Assembly (NCBI GenBank): GCA_025602915.1
Contig: JAHLJZ010000005.1
Coordinates: forward strand, 620,001-684,000
Reading direction: 5' to 3'
Origin: Paraphysoderma sedebokerense
Lineage: Eukaryota > Blastocladiomycota > Physodermatomycetes > Physodermatales > Physodermataceae
Length of the DNA stretch: 64,000 bases
Each line of letters begins with the position of its first letter. The first letter of the stretch is position 1. A program made the position numbers and the translations under genes. The notes beneath the pieces are model-generated. The model saw only the letters and a list, made by a program, of their open reading frames with translations, ran no database searches and had not been told where the DNA came from. Of this stretch, positions 45,254 through 56,629 are shown piece by piece.

Positions 45254-48200
45254 ATGCCTGCTATCCGTGGTTTCCGCTCATACGCTGGCAAAACTCAAGG
45301 TTTGCGACTCAATGCTTTCTCATTTCGAGCATCCATCCTGTTGAAGACAGATCTTTGTCTTCGGATCCTTCTTCTGCCGTTTTTTTTGGCGCATTGTGGT
45401 AGCATATACCCAACCCTCGCAAGAGGGAAGGTGCCATTCCTTCGTGACAGTGTTGTACCTCTTGGCACATACTTGCCCCTTTCATCTTTTACCTTTCCAG
45501 CATTGGATTCTTTTCCTTTATTCTCTTTCTGGACCGACTCTTTTGGTGCATTTGTTTCCTCCACCCTTCTTCATGCTCTTCACGCGTTATACTAGAGTTG
45601 GATTGTTTATTCTTTCTGAACATCAGCTACTGTATATGTTAAGTCCTGTCTTTCTTTTTCATACAACATCTTTCATTTACGCTACTTCCCAATCAGCATA
45701 TATGCTGGCTTGTTGAGTCAGATTTTCTTGGCATATATGCTGACCTTAGCCATGATTCTGTTTTTGACTTGTGTTGTTTACCGCCCTCTGTGACTAACCT
45801 AACATCTCTTCAGCCTTTTCTCGCAGTATTGCCACTGGTCAACGGTCTGGTTTCAGATCCGTAGGAAGCTCTGAACCCATCGGTCGTATCCGCCACTCTT
45901 ATCGCGAAACAGGATCCGTGGTTCTCAATTTGAATCGACCTTTGAGGAATGCTCCAGTCGTTAACGACGAAAACGATGAACTCGCTCCTAAAGAAATTGC
46001 TCCATCTGCTGGACTTGCGCGACGAAACCAAGGATCCCCTGACCCAACCTGTACGTTGCAATCCTCCAACGCTAATTGTCTTCCTCTATTTCCATCGTTC
46101 ATAACATCTTTGTTTGCATCCAAAGCTTTAGACGTGGCAGCTCTCGTCAGTACGTTCAGTTTCTGTGCCTTGTTGATCCATCTACGATTCTACATAAATC
46201 TAACCATTAATGGGTTCAATTATAGCATCTTTTTCTAAGTTAAAGATTTCCGTTGATGTCGAAGGTGTGTTTACTACGGTTCTAGCCTTTTGTATGACTC
46301 AAATGCTAATCTTAATTCAGCGCTCAACTCAACTACTGCAGCTCGTATTCCGAGTCCTGCTTCAGCTGCGCCTGATTCTGTATATGTACCCGCTCATACA
46401 ATCGGCGGTTACCGGCCAATGTTTTGTATCGGTTTGTTGCATGAATGTAAGTAAGCCTGTTATACTCCAACTTTTTCATTGTCTGCCCTATTAACAACCA
46501 TTCTTCTTTCCTTCGTTCAGCCAAAGTATCACCATGTTCCTCGGTTCGTGCGAATGGTGGAGCGCCTCAACACCAAAGACGCAGATTCGTAGCTACCCTA
46601 CTTCAAGTTCCGCGTAAGTCATTTTGGTGTTATTCTTATGCTGATACATCGATGCGTCAGCCCCGAATGCTAACATTATTCCTTCCGTCGAAGGTCGACC
46701 TCCTTTGGGGGCTTTCCATTGTGACGCATCGCCCGTCAGAGGTACATGACCCGGTGTTTCCTTCTGTTATTGTGCTCATGCTTATGGCTTTTGCTTTACA
46801 CTAGGCGATGTTTCAATGAGAGACGCGAGTATCGTCGAGGAACAAGGTATTTTCACCTTCTAATACATTGTTCAGTCCGTTGCAGTTAGGTAACAGCCGT
46901 GTTTTATTCACAGATCATTCACTATTGGATGCTCTTGGTTTATTGGTTCCCACTACGGAAAATCCCGCAACCGATGCCCATGGGGAACCTGATATTTTCG
47001 CGGAAGATTTATCGTTACTGGAAGCATTAGATTTGGCGCCCATTTCGGTGGCTTCATCAAGACTTTCCCCTCGTCCACAAAGTTCGCAGGCTCCATTAAT
47101 ACCTGAGCGGAGACGTGCCGCAATTGAAACCCGCACTGCTGCCCCGTTACGTATCACCATTCCGGCTATTCCAACTAACACCGCTGCGGCTTCTCAACCG
47201 GTCGAAACAGCTCTTCAGCAACATGGTAAGTGGCCTGTTGGAAGAATGAGAGAGAAGTGTACTAATCTGTCGTTGGATTGCTCAGCTTATCGTCCCATTC
47301 GCTATTTGCTTAAGCCATTTTTTCGCGACTTCGATCCCGCCCCAAGTCGCGCTAATGACGGTAAGGCGTAGCATCTCCAGTTGTTTTGAATTGGTTCACT
47401 CATCTCTTCTTTTCAATATTACCAACAGAATACCTCCGTCCTAACGTCATTCAACCTTCCCGTTCGTCGAAGCGAAAGTTGTCTCAGACACAGGCGGAAA
47501 ATATTGACGAGCCACAATCCAAGCGGCGAAGTACCCACAGACGCATTGAGAAGCCTCGTAAGACATTCTAATTAATCTGGACGAAGGCTACTTAATAGCT
47601 ATGAAGCTAATTTGATACTCCCTTGCGTTAGGTCCTCTGAATTTACTTTTAGGTGATGATACTCCCGCATCACCTTGTACGTATTCCATTTTTTGATTCA
47701 GTCATTCAGCCAAGATCTCTAGCTGACAGCAACAACAACAGTCGAACCGAAACGGAGCTTTTTCAATGCCACTCAAAATAGGAAGAGAAATCGCGAGGCC
47801 GAGCCTCAAGTCTCGGAGAGATCCTCTCGTCGTCGTCGCATTCTTGGCAATGTGGAAAACTCGACCAGTAGACCGCAGGCAAAGAGCGACAATGCCAAAA
47901 GAAGAAGGTCCGAAGACGATGAATGTTCAAGACCTCGAAAATTGCAACGCACATCATCATCTGGCCGCTCCTCTCGTCGTTCTACTCTTTCGTCAAATGT
48001 AACCAAAAAAGACAAGCTTAGGCAATCCGAAGTATGCTTCACGTTTGCGTCAACTCGTTTAGTTTTGAAATACCTTCTAACTCTCATGTTCATCTTACTC
48101 TAATTTCCATTTCTCTGGAAACATCAGGGATGTTCCAAATCCGGAAAGCCGAATGTTGTAAGTGCTCTTTCATTGATTGTTCCAATGATTATCAAATTGA

Positions 48201-48309
48201 CTGTATATTGTAGCAGAATATTCAACGTCGCGCTAAGGAACGCCAATGTGGATGGTTTAATCGAATCTTTGCAGCGGTCTCTACTGTTTGGCATGCATGG
48301 ACTATGTAA
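45254..48309 (+). CDS. Unknown 15-exon protein built of symmetric phase-1 exons
   Basis: Exons 45254-45299, 45814-46050, 46132-46149, 46226-46264, 46321-46431, 46521-46613, 46661-46741, 46805-46846, 46914-47225, 47286-47360, 47429-47557, 47632-47676, 47742-48031, 48128-48157, 48214-48309 give 547 residues. The first twelve introns are all phase 1, so exons 2-12 (237, 18, 39, 111, 93, 81, 42, 312, 75, 129 and 45 nt) are all multiples of three and each could be skipped without frame loss. The protein is basic, Ser/Pro/Arg-rich and probably disordered; the C-terminal part has nuclear-localisation-like clusters (KRRRSEDDE, RSSRRRR) and ends CGWFNRIFAAVSTVWHAWTM, possibly a short helix. No signal peptide, no domain recognised. 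Intron 1 (514 nt) is long and may hide more exons. Exon 3 (18 nt) is the least certain. Confidence 0.68.
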
Positions 48310-48667
48310 AGTGCGGACTATCATGTTAAACTCCTGTCGACACACCAGGCCTTCTCTCAATCATCCGGCCAATCCACTTCTTTCTGAATCGTCATTCGCT
48401 TTTCGTATTAGAATACTCTAAAACGTCAACGTGTCGGTGAAAAAACTTCAAATATTTCAAATTATTTTCTTCTTCATTTCGGCTCTCGATACTTTGGTTT
48501 GGCAAGACAGGATTAATTCGGTGTATGGAGGACAGTTGTTTTTACATGGAACGGGGTAGTGGAATTTTTTGTCCTTAACTTTGAGTTGATACTTTAGATG
48601 GCACTGGAAGTATGGCTTGATTATGCGAAGTGGAGGGAGGTCGAGTTTTGATGCTATCAGGTAGTCT
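48310..48667. other. Intergenic region
   Basis: 3' flank of the 15-exon gene. Nothing convincing; an ATG-led plus-strand stretch at 48598 (MALEVWLDYAKWREVEF) ends at a stop and could not be spliced in frame to downstream exons. Confidence 0.35.
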
Positions 48668-49537
48668 GTGCCAACTGTTGCAGAGGTCCAAGAAGAGAGG
48701 GACGAAGGGGGACATTGGAGCAAGGGGAGGCCAGGTAAGTGCGGTGACAGAAGGGCGAAGGGTCAGTTAGAAATTGGGGAGTGGGACAAAGGTCCATTCG
48801 CCACCCGGCGTCGCGAAAATGGTAAGTGTGCCGCCGAAGGTCTGTGGTGGGAAAGGTGAGTATGGCGGCAGTGAGAGGTAAAAGTGGTCGGCGTATGTAT
48901 TAATTTTATTATCTTCCGGCCATTATCTGTCCTTGATACTGATACACATTTTTCATCCAGTCCTATGGGTAGGGCAGGATCCCATAAGTTGGTCCTGCAC
49001 GGCGACTTGGCACAAGAAGAGCAGTTAGCAACCCCCGACGAAACCAGATCTTTGACTTTCGCAACGTGGGCATGCCGACGCTGCAGCTGTTTCAAAAAGT
49101 TATGTTATTATATCTTTACTTTCTTTATACTTGTTCAACATTTTGCACTCCATGCTGGTTTGCTAACTATCTCCCTTACTATTTCGGGGGAACTCTGAGC
49201 CGGTCCCACAATGTCCTGGAAACGGTTCCGAGTTCCCCACCCTTCCGCAAGATTTATCCTTGGCATGCCCACGCCAAATCATCGCTGTATATTGAACGTG
49301 AATGCGTAAACTTAACCATATCGGGCTGGTTGCGTCGAGGTATAGGAGCAGTGTGCCATCGTCGGGCGGGAATGAGCCGATTCGCCTCTCTTAGTGAAGC
49401 GATGTCCGGGACAATGGGTATATATTATTTTCTTTTTGGCAGCTTACTGGTATGTCTACCATGGTAACTCTAACATCCTGTAATTTCAAAACAGTGATGG
49501 ACCCGATTCCCCCTCCCCTCACTTACCGCAATACATG
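48668..49537 (+). CDS. Doubtful multi-exon gene, 5' end unresolved
   Basis: Several open stretches on the plus strand can be joined with consistent phases: about 48685-48855 (EERDEGGHWSKGRPG, ending GLWWE), 48961-49101 (SPMGRAGSHKLVLHGDL to RRCSCFK), 49200-49419 (SHNVLETVPSSPPFRK to LSEAMSGTM) and 49496-49537 (MDPIPPPLTYRNT). Two of the junctions use strong GTGAGT or acceptable donors, but the GTTATG/CTCTGAG intron is weak and no start codon joins in frame. No domain is recognised. A minus-strand exon with a GTAAGTGAG donor overlaps the end (about 49529-49714), so even the strand is uncertain. Confidence 0.25.
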
Positions 49538-50570
49538 AACGACCCATTGCACTCGCCCTTTCGCGTCACCGTCACTGAACCTTCCCCTCCTCTGTTCCTC
49601 CAAATCCCTCTCCTCGAGTGCCTTTCGGTGCGGTTCACAGATTGCCTGACCAGCTATTGACTCGAACCCTTCGAAGAAACTGCCTGGCAAGACGGAAAGT
49701 GGATGTATGAGCACATTTTATTGATAGCGCTCACAACTCTATAATTGAAAATTGGGGCCAATATGGAGGAAAAATCGCTGCAACCACATGGAATACAAGA
49801 AAAACTATTATCTCAAGACACGGAAAAAAACATAGAAACTCAAGAACCAAAGAAAAGAAAGATACTAGGATAGAAAAAAGACAAAACAAATCTTTATATA
49901 ACAAATTTTATAAGCGAAGAGACTAATGGATGATGCAACTTTTTTGACAATCATAAATTCATGTATAATGCTTTCTTTTTTTTTTTATGGAAAATTCAAT
50001 TTTGTTTTTGTATGGTCAAAATATTTGGTTTTTTTTCTTTATATCCTTTGGATTCCTGTGCGAGATCATAATAAATTAATGAACCAATTTTGTGTATATA
50101 CTTTCAAAAATTTCCAATTTTTTTAGGATAATAATTTGAAATATATTACTATGATGACAAAACTCAGAGCTATTTCAACTTGAATACCATTAATTAAACA
50201 TAATTTGATGAACGTAGTAAGGCGACCTAACGAAGCATCGAAGTTTTTCCAATATTACACGGCAGACACACAGCTAATTCTGCTCTTGGCTCGTGGATTG
50301 TGTAGTGGCAAGATTTTCCGATCAACGGGGTGTTACTTGGGCTCTGTTCTGAGTGCACATTTATTGCTAACAACCATAGTAATCGAGCAATATGCATTCA
50401 GATAATCCTCGGGACGCGTCCAAGCAAAAGGTGGGCTTTGTAGGAAGATAGGCACGGATGGATGCTCCCACCATTTACAAGATGTAGATACCAATTCGCA
50501 TCTTTTTCATGCATTACAGAATCCTCTCATCCAACCACTAACAACTTTTATTCCACGTTTTGAAATTACG
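49538..50570. other. 1-kb AT-rich intergenic region
   Basis: Very AT-rich from about 49740 to 50200, with poly-A and poly-T runs; the small ORFs there (49926-50126, 50205-50405) look random. The right end is the promoter of the next gene. Confidence 0.45.
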
Positions 50571-51650
50571 ATGTCCAATAAAACTTCCATAGGTGCTCAA
50601 CCAGATATCGATCTTGACGACCCCGTTTCGACAGATTTCGTCGCTTCGTCTTTTGGCTCAACTTCCAGTCTAAACTCTTCGTTTAACTCAGCTGCGCAAT
50701 CTACAACATCTGATACATTGAATTCACATGAATATCGAACCGCTAAAGGAATTTCACGAACATCAACTCTACGAAACTTGTATCTCCGCCAGCCAACACT
50801 TCTGGGAAATTCAGTCTTGTCAAATTCAATTTCCGGAAAAGCAACAACTCCAGCTCCAAACACATTCAATCTCTTAATTTCAATTCAAAATACTGCTAGA
50901 AGAGCTTCTCTGTCATCTTCGCAGTCAAATTTTACGTCGACATCATCCTCTACTTTCAATTCAAAAAGAACAAGTTACATTGAACCGCAATCTCCAGACA
51001 GCGCGATTAGTATTGCGTCTTTACTTCTCCAACAGTCTTCCTTGCAATCAATTGAAAATGGGGAGACTCCCAAAGCTCAACAAAATCAAAAGTTGTGTGA
51101 AACAGAATTGTCTCAAATGCTGGAAAATATAACGCGAGAATTCTCGTTGAAGAAACGGACTAATCGAAAATCCTCATATCCGTCGCAAAGCGATTATATC
51201 AGTGTTAAATTTGAATTCATTCCCCTATTTAATATCCCGTATTCGAATTCTTTAATTTGTCTAATAGATGATATCGTCAGCCAGGTACAGCAGGTTGTCA
51301 ACTCCCTACTTGACTTTGGAATCGCGATATGCGAGGAAAGCGAAAAATGGCTACCAGGAATTCTCGACATGGTGGAAACGGTTTTTCTGAAAGTTTGGGA
51401 AAGCAAATGGAAAATTGGACTAGATTCTAGTGTTGTCAACCTGCTCAGCTTTTGGCCCACGAAGCCTATCTCTAAACTGGGCGGAGCTAGATTTCAAAAT
51501 GCAACTAAGCTCTCCACCCTACAGCAACTCCATGATGCTATTTCGAGGCAGAACATCATAATACGCTTGATATTTTCGATGTGGCTAACATTACTGTCGC
51601 CTATGTATTATGTTGTCAGACAAATCGGAATGTCAGTGCCAAAATGCTAA
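50571..51650 (+). CDS. Ser-rich protein with C-terminal membrane segment, unknown
   Basis: Single-exon ORF of 359 residues starting MSNKTSIGAQPDIDLDD. The first 200 residues are Ser/Asn/Thr-rich and probably disordered; a hydrophobic/amphipathic region follows (SLICLIDDIVSQVQQVVNSL, GILDMVETVFLKVW) and a strong hydrophobic helix near the end (IIIRLIFSMWLTLLSPMYYV). I recognise no family. It converges tail-to-tail with a protein of the same architecture at 51895-53202, with which it shares a Pro-Asp-Ser-Ala-Ile motif after the Ser-rich region; possible diverged paralogues. Confidence 0.6.
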   Translation: MSNKTSIGAQPDIDLDDPVSTDFVASSFGSTSSLNSSFNSAAQSTTSDTLNSHEYRTAKGISRTSTLRNLYLRQPTLLGNSVLSNSISGKATTPAPNTFNLLISIQNTARRASLSSSQSNFTSTSSSTFNSKRTSYIEPQSPDSAISIASLLLQQSSLQSIENGETPKAQQNQKLCETELSQMLENITREFSLKKRTNRKSSYPSQSDYISVKFEFIPLFNIPYSNSLICLIDDIVSQVQQVVNSLLDFGIAICEESEKWLPGILDMVETVFLKVWESKWKIGLDSSVVNLLSFWPTKPISKLGGARFQNATKLSTLQQLHDAISRQNIIIRLIFSMWLTLLSPMYYVVRQIGMSVPKC

Positions 51651-51894
51651 CAATTCGTTATATAATGTATATATTAGATACTACGGATGTGCAAATGCGC
51701 AGATTTACAAATCAGAGATTAGAATATTGCATAGCCGGGTGGCAGATTTATTTTAATGCACCTCTTCCAATCAGTACTAATAAAAGGTTTTGACCTTGGC
51801 TAATGTTCGACTGACATGCTTCACTGAAAATCAACTGTTTTACTTATAAACTAACAAAGTGAGAATGCTGACAGAAGTTGCTGTAATCCTTATA

Positions 51895-53202
51895 CTAAAA
51901 CCTCATTTTACTTAGGGATATTGTCCGTTTCAATAATAATGCAATCGGATCGGTTAACGTTAAATCGTAATCGTTAGACAAAGAATTAATATACTCACTT
52001 ATCTCCGATTTGAAAGTCGATTCATTTTTCTTCAAAACTTTGGGAGTCCCCAATTTGTATCTGACTGATTTTGCTCCAATAGTGCTTTTGTTTGCTCTCT
52101 TCACTTCCGTCATCCCCTTTCTCGCTTGTTTTACTCCCCACCAAATGATTCGCGGTGGATACACCACTGAGACCATTATAACCATGTAAGATGGAAACAG
52201 TACTAAAGCCAATGCCAATACAGTAAGTTGCACCGCCGTCGGTTTTTGTCGGACGGATTTGTAGACGCGAGAACCAAGATTAAATCCGGGAAGTAAAGTG
52301 ACCAAAATATCAACATAATGTGGAATTCTGACATTAATAACAGGAGAAATCAGAGATTTTAGATATCGTTTGAATTTCTGTGTATTAAATACGAATGAAA
52401 TGGTGGTGGTGAATTGATTTCGCAAGAATTCGCCCAAGCGACGACATAAATTGGCAAAAAAATAAAAAACGGTCAGGAGAAAAATAATAGAGCTACTAAT
52501 AATGTGATCGAGCATCGACTGAGTCCATATTCGAACAGATGCAAATCTATGCAGTGTCGATTGATTGCTTGCCGCTGCGAATTTAACTTTTGGTTGTCTC
52601 TGCTGACCCATCCCAATGGCACTATCTGGAGGTTCAGGTGAGCTTGCAGATATGAGTTCGGAGGATGATGCTCGTTTCGATGTCGTAATATCATGTAAAC
52701 TGGACGATGCCATCGACTTGGTCACTAAACTTGGAAGACTGCATAAACCAAGATTACTGAGTGATCCGTAAGAGGTTCGCGCTGAACTCGATCTTGAATC
52801 ATTATCTTCGAAAACTGTATTGTTCACATTTCGTCCCATGAATTTGCCAAAATGAGAAGTAGGTTGAAATAGTTTGCTAGGGACATTCTTTTGCGCGATG
52901 TTACAGGTTGCAGAGACGATGAATCGGTTCTTGTAGGTCGGCGAGGCAATTTCTGATAAACTTTTGAAGGATGAAGAGAACTTAGGAGATTTCAACACAT
53001 TGGTAGGAGCATCCATATGTGGGACAGATTTTACTGTCTCGGTCGGTGTTGCAAGGGGATTTGTGAGGGCGTCAGGATTAGCGGAGCGAGTTTTTGAGGA
53101 ACTAATGATTCTCTCAGAATCAATTTTATCCCCGTTTGGAACCCTAATTTTACTCAAATGATAGTCCGTTTCACTTGTTTCATTGAATTGCTGACCATAC
53201 AT
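51895..53202 (-). CDS. Ser-rich membrane protein, unknown
   Basis: Single-exon ORF of 435 residues. Residues 1-215 are Ser/Thr-rich and probably disordered; membrane segments are visible at IIFLLTVFYFFANL and TVLALALVLFPSYMVIMVSVV, followed by a basic juxtamembrane stretch (VKQARKGMTEVKRANK) and a polar tail. No family recognised. The motif SPEPPDSAIG at the end of the Ser-rich part is like SPDSAIS in the convergent gene, and the order of elements is the same. An intron in the N-terminal region cannot be ruled out. Confidence 0.65.
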   Translation of the reverse strand: MYGQQFNETSETDYHLSKIRVPNGDKIDSERIISSSKTRSANPDALTNPLATPTETVKSVPHMDAPTNVLKSPKFSSSFKSLSEIASPTYKNRFIVSATCNIAQKNVPSKLFQPTSHFGKFMGRNVNNTVFEDNDSRSSSARTSYGSLSNLGLCSLPSLVTKSMASSSLHDITTSKRASSSELISASSPEPPDSAIGMGQQRQPKVKFAAASNQSTLHRFASVRIWTQSMLDHIISSSIIFLLTVFYFFANLCRRLGEFLRNQFTTTISFVFNTQKFKRYLKSLISPVINVRIPHYVDILVTLLPGFNLGSRVYKSVRQKPTAVQLTVLALALVLFPSYMVIMVSVVYPPRIIWWGVKQARKGMTEVKRANKSTIGAKSVRYKLGTPKVLKKNESTFKSEISEYINSLSNDYDLTLTDPIALLLKRTISLSKMRF

Positions 53203-53533
53203 TGATCTGGCAGTTCGACCGATGTTCCGGAGAAAATAAAAGTAGCAGCGAAGGATACTGGGATGGTGACAACAGGTATTGATTTCTTATAAAAAGATTG
53301 CAGAACTCTTTATGCAGATGAGAAATGCGGTATATGTAGCAGTGTGTAAAATATTGTATCAGAAGGAATTTGGAATCGAGGGGTGTATTATAACGTCGAA
53401 AATTTGAAAATCCCACGTTCGTGTTGCACATTGCCCGAGAGGGCCATTCTGACACGTTATTATTTGAGTTATGATACAGTGAAGCAAAATGATATCAACA
53501 ATCATGGCACTTTCCGAGAGATCATGAATTTTC
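53203..53533. other. Intergenic region
   Basis: Promoter of the Ser-rich membrane protein and 3' flank of NDC1. An ORF at 53180-53455 (minus) is in the promoter position and shows no features. Confidence 0.35.
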
Positions 53534-56260
53534 TCATCCCTCCTTGAAATCTATGAAGCTCTGTAGTTTCGCTGCATACTTGCTGGGCAGTTTGAACTCT
53601 CGAAGATGATCGTGGAAAGTGATGGTGATCAAGTAAATCGCATTTTGAAGTGCTATAATTGAAAAAAGAAATATGTTAACATCCTCATATCTACCCAAAG
53701 AACAATAAATCCGAACCTACCGTCAATAACCGCACAGCATATTTTTTCGACATCGTCAGCATTACCTAAACTTGCCGCCATTTTTCGTGTCCTTTCATTC
53801 ATCCAAGCGGCCGTATTACGCTCAACCATATTGCGACTAGTGGTTCCAAATTTCTTCAATCCAAGAGCGGACTTTCGCTGATACAAACTATTTTGATGCA
53901 ATCGCCAACCGGAAAAGGTCGGTTGATTTAGGTAATTCTCGATAGCCATTAAAGTTGCTATTAAACACTGCAATATTCTTGTGATGTCTCGCTGCACAAC
54001 GCCATAGTCGTCTTCCTTGATCGAAGATGAAGTAAGGATTGCGAGCGCTGAATGCAAACGCATGTAGTCAGTATCCATTGAATTTCATCGAGAGAGGGCC
54101 ACATAAAAAAAGCATACACTCAATGGCCCATGTCTGCATTTGCCAATTAGTAAATATGACTCTTGTTCGAACTTTGACGTTGGTATCGGCGACGTGAGAT
54201 AAGGACAACTGACGAGGAAGATACTTTTCTGCCAGATATAACCCAAATTCTCGAGCAGTCTTTGACACAGTAGCCCTGATTCGCGCTGGCAAAGGTTCTT
54301 TAAGAGGAAGCTTTGGGGCTGCAAGGGTTGGTTGAAACAGCGTGGGTCGCATTGGCTGATTAGAGGGAATAAAGGATAATTGCGAACTCGGAATGGGTGT
54401 AACTTGCTTAAGAGGAGGCACATTATCGTCAACTGAGTAGATACGGTTTACAAAGGCCAAACCGAACTTGATGATTTTAGTCAATAGAGACTCTTTGCTG
54501 GCGGCGAAGACGTTTTCTTGGGTATGAAGAACATGTCGAGGAGCGGCAGAAATGGTCATACCGCCTGGAATCGTGGAGCCGGCATCAATAGGCTGATGAG
54601 ATGGAGGGGCTGAAGGTCGGGTATACTTAGTGACAAAATCTGGCTGACGTTGCGCTGCCGTTCTGCGCTCAACTTCGATCGATTCTCTTAAACTATCAAT
54701 TACTTTTATACATGCGTCACACACATGTGTCCACATCTGTCGGTCGATATCCCGAAATATTGTTATCCGTTTAGAAGGCTCTGTCTTCACAATAAGAAGA
54801 AGTTCAAGAAACGCATGATGCTATTATCAATTGATGAAAGTATTAGTTTTCACAAAAACTCGGCCATCGAAAATATTGTTTTACCTGCATGAACGGCTTA
54901 TCGAATCGCATCAACCCATCTAATAAGCAACCGTTGGAATCAATCGCATTTTTTTGAGTTATTTGAGCAGGCTACCATTAACAGAAAGTCAGATTATGCA
55001 TCTTGTATCACAAGTATTGAAATCTTACCTGGGTCCAAAAGACCTCACAAATCATAAAAATGACATTCCAAGAGCCGATCATAAAAAGACCGACTCCGGC
55101 GAGTCGGACAGCCAACGATAATCTGAATAGCATTTTCAATGGTGGAATCCAAGAGAAAGGTTCGATATCGATACTGCACATAACGACGGTATCAGCAAAC
55201 ATTCAACGGTCGTCTACAGGTATGCATGCAATACATACTCTGACATCAAACTCGAGAAATATTGTACAGAGAAATACAAAAAATGACTTAAGAACCCATT
55301 AAACAGCCCGTACCAGATCAATAGGCTCCCGACTGACTTTCTGGATTGTGTCACTACATGCGGTAAACGGTTTCTCAATGCTTTCCAAATCGGTAATCTT
55401 ACAGTCGGAAACGTCAAAGCTCCAGTTCCGGTCAAAATGGCCATTATTCGATAATAAAAAGGAATGATGAGGACAAAAGTCCAGTATGAAAGGGCCACCG
55501 GGTTTAACTTAGGTAGACCGGCCAATTTGATACTGATTTCGTTCTTTTGGTCCTCACCACGAGAAAAGCTAGAATAAATGTAAAACAAAATAATACTTAG
55601 ATCGACATTCTGCTGCATTCAGTCGTAGTGATCGAGGCAAAGCAAATAAAACGTTACTCGTCAGGTCGATGAAGCAACCACCTAGAATCAGGATTCTTTC
55701 GATCATTCGGATCCATCATTACAACATACGAATACCATCTTCCAATCCATATTGCAGAAACAAGATGATACAAAATGGAATTCAAATTCTGCTTTGTCCA
55801 CAATGATCGAAAGCCTGTTGGAGGTGCTGCGAACGGACTAGCTCGCTCTCGAAGTGATTCCTTCCGGTAGAAGAGAATTGGGAGAAAGGCAAAAACGAAT
55901 AATGATGTTGCTCCTCGAAATGTCTCAATCGTAAATGCTTGAGTGAATATATCTGATTAAAATATTTGAAATAGTCCAAGTGGGATGGCCAATATTCAGT
56001 CGAAACACAAAAAAAAGTAGCAAAACAAGAAGCAATCGAGTTAGTCACTATCTTTCGGAATCAAATCAGAGAAATAAAGATATTGTTCTAGCGACAATAC
56101 ATTGATTGGATTTGCATTACTTACTGGAAGACTCTAACAGCGAAAACCTCCCAATCTGAACAACTACCAGACTGAAAGCATAGGTGGAAAGTAACGTTTG
56201 TAGAGCCCGCCGATTCAGCTCTTCAATCATCAAGCGGCTATAAGGGTCGGCAGCCACCAT
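53534..56260 (-). CDS. NDC1: Nucleoporin NDC1 (nuclear pore membrane anchor)
   Basis: Eight exons (56125-56260, 55658-55952, 55296-55568, 55029-55173, 54885-54971, 54118-54820, 53721-54047, 53534-53652) give 694 residues. The N-terminal half has about six membrane spans (LLSTYAFSLVVVQI, TSLFVFAFLPILFY, FVLIIPFYYRIMA, SLAVRLAGVGLFMIGSW among them); the C-terminal half is cytosolic/nucleoplasmic. The family stretch LAILTSSSIKEDDYGVVQRD and the end NAIYLITITFHDHLREFKLP match the Ndc1/Nup C-terminal domain. Ndc1 anchors nuclear pores, and in yeasts spindle pole bodies, in the nuclear envelope. All introns GT-AG, phases consistent. Confidence 0.87.
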
Positions 56261-56629
56261 TTTTTACTTAAGACGAGAGGAAGCAGTGTTTATCAGTGAT
56301 GGAAGTAGAATAAGTCGAAATGCGGCCGAGGATAAGGACGGAAGAGCGTGCAAACAGCGACTTATTCGATTCACGTTCAGAAAAATTCACTATTGAGAAT
56401 CGGCCTGCTTAGCAGCTCGTCAATTTAACACTATTAAAAAATTTAAGTAGTCAATCATACGTAATTTCAGCCCACAATGTGAATAGTTGCTTTAGTACTC
56501 CAGAGTAGGGAGCTGCAATTTGTGAAGTAATTGTTCGTGTTCAATGAAATATAATTATGCTGTACACAGTTCTAAATAAATTGTAATTATAAATCTTATA
56601 TACAAGACAGTCGATTGCATTATAATATC
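56261..56629. other. Intergenic region
   Basis: NDC1 promoter and the 3' flank of RRN6. No gene seen. Confidence 0.35.

Noticed and set aside
48730-48761. A 32-nt intron joining an ATG at 48651 to the downstream open stretch
   Set aside because: Every well-supported intron in the window is about 59 nt or longer, so a 32-nt intron is implausible.
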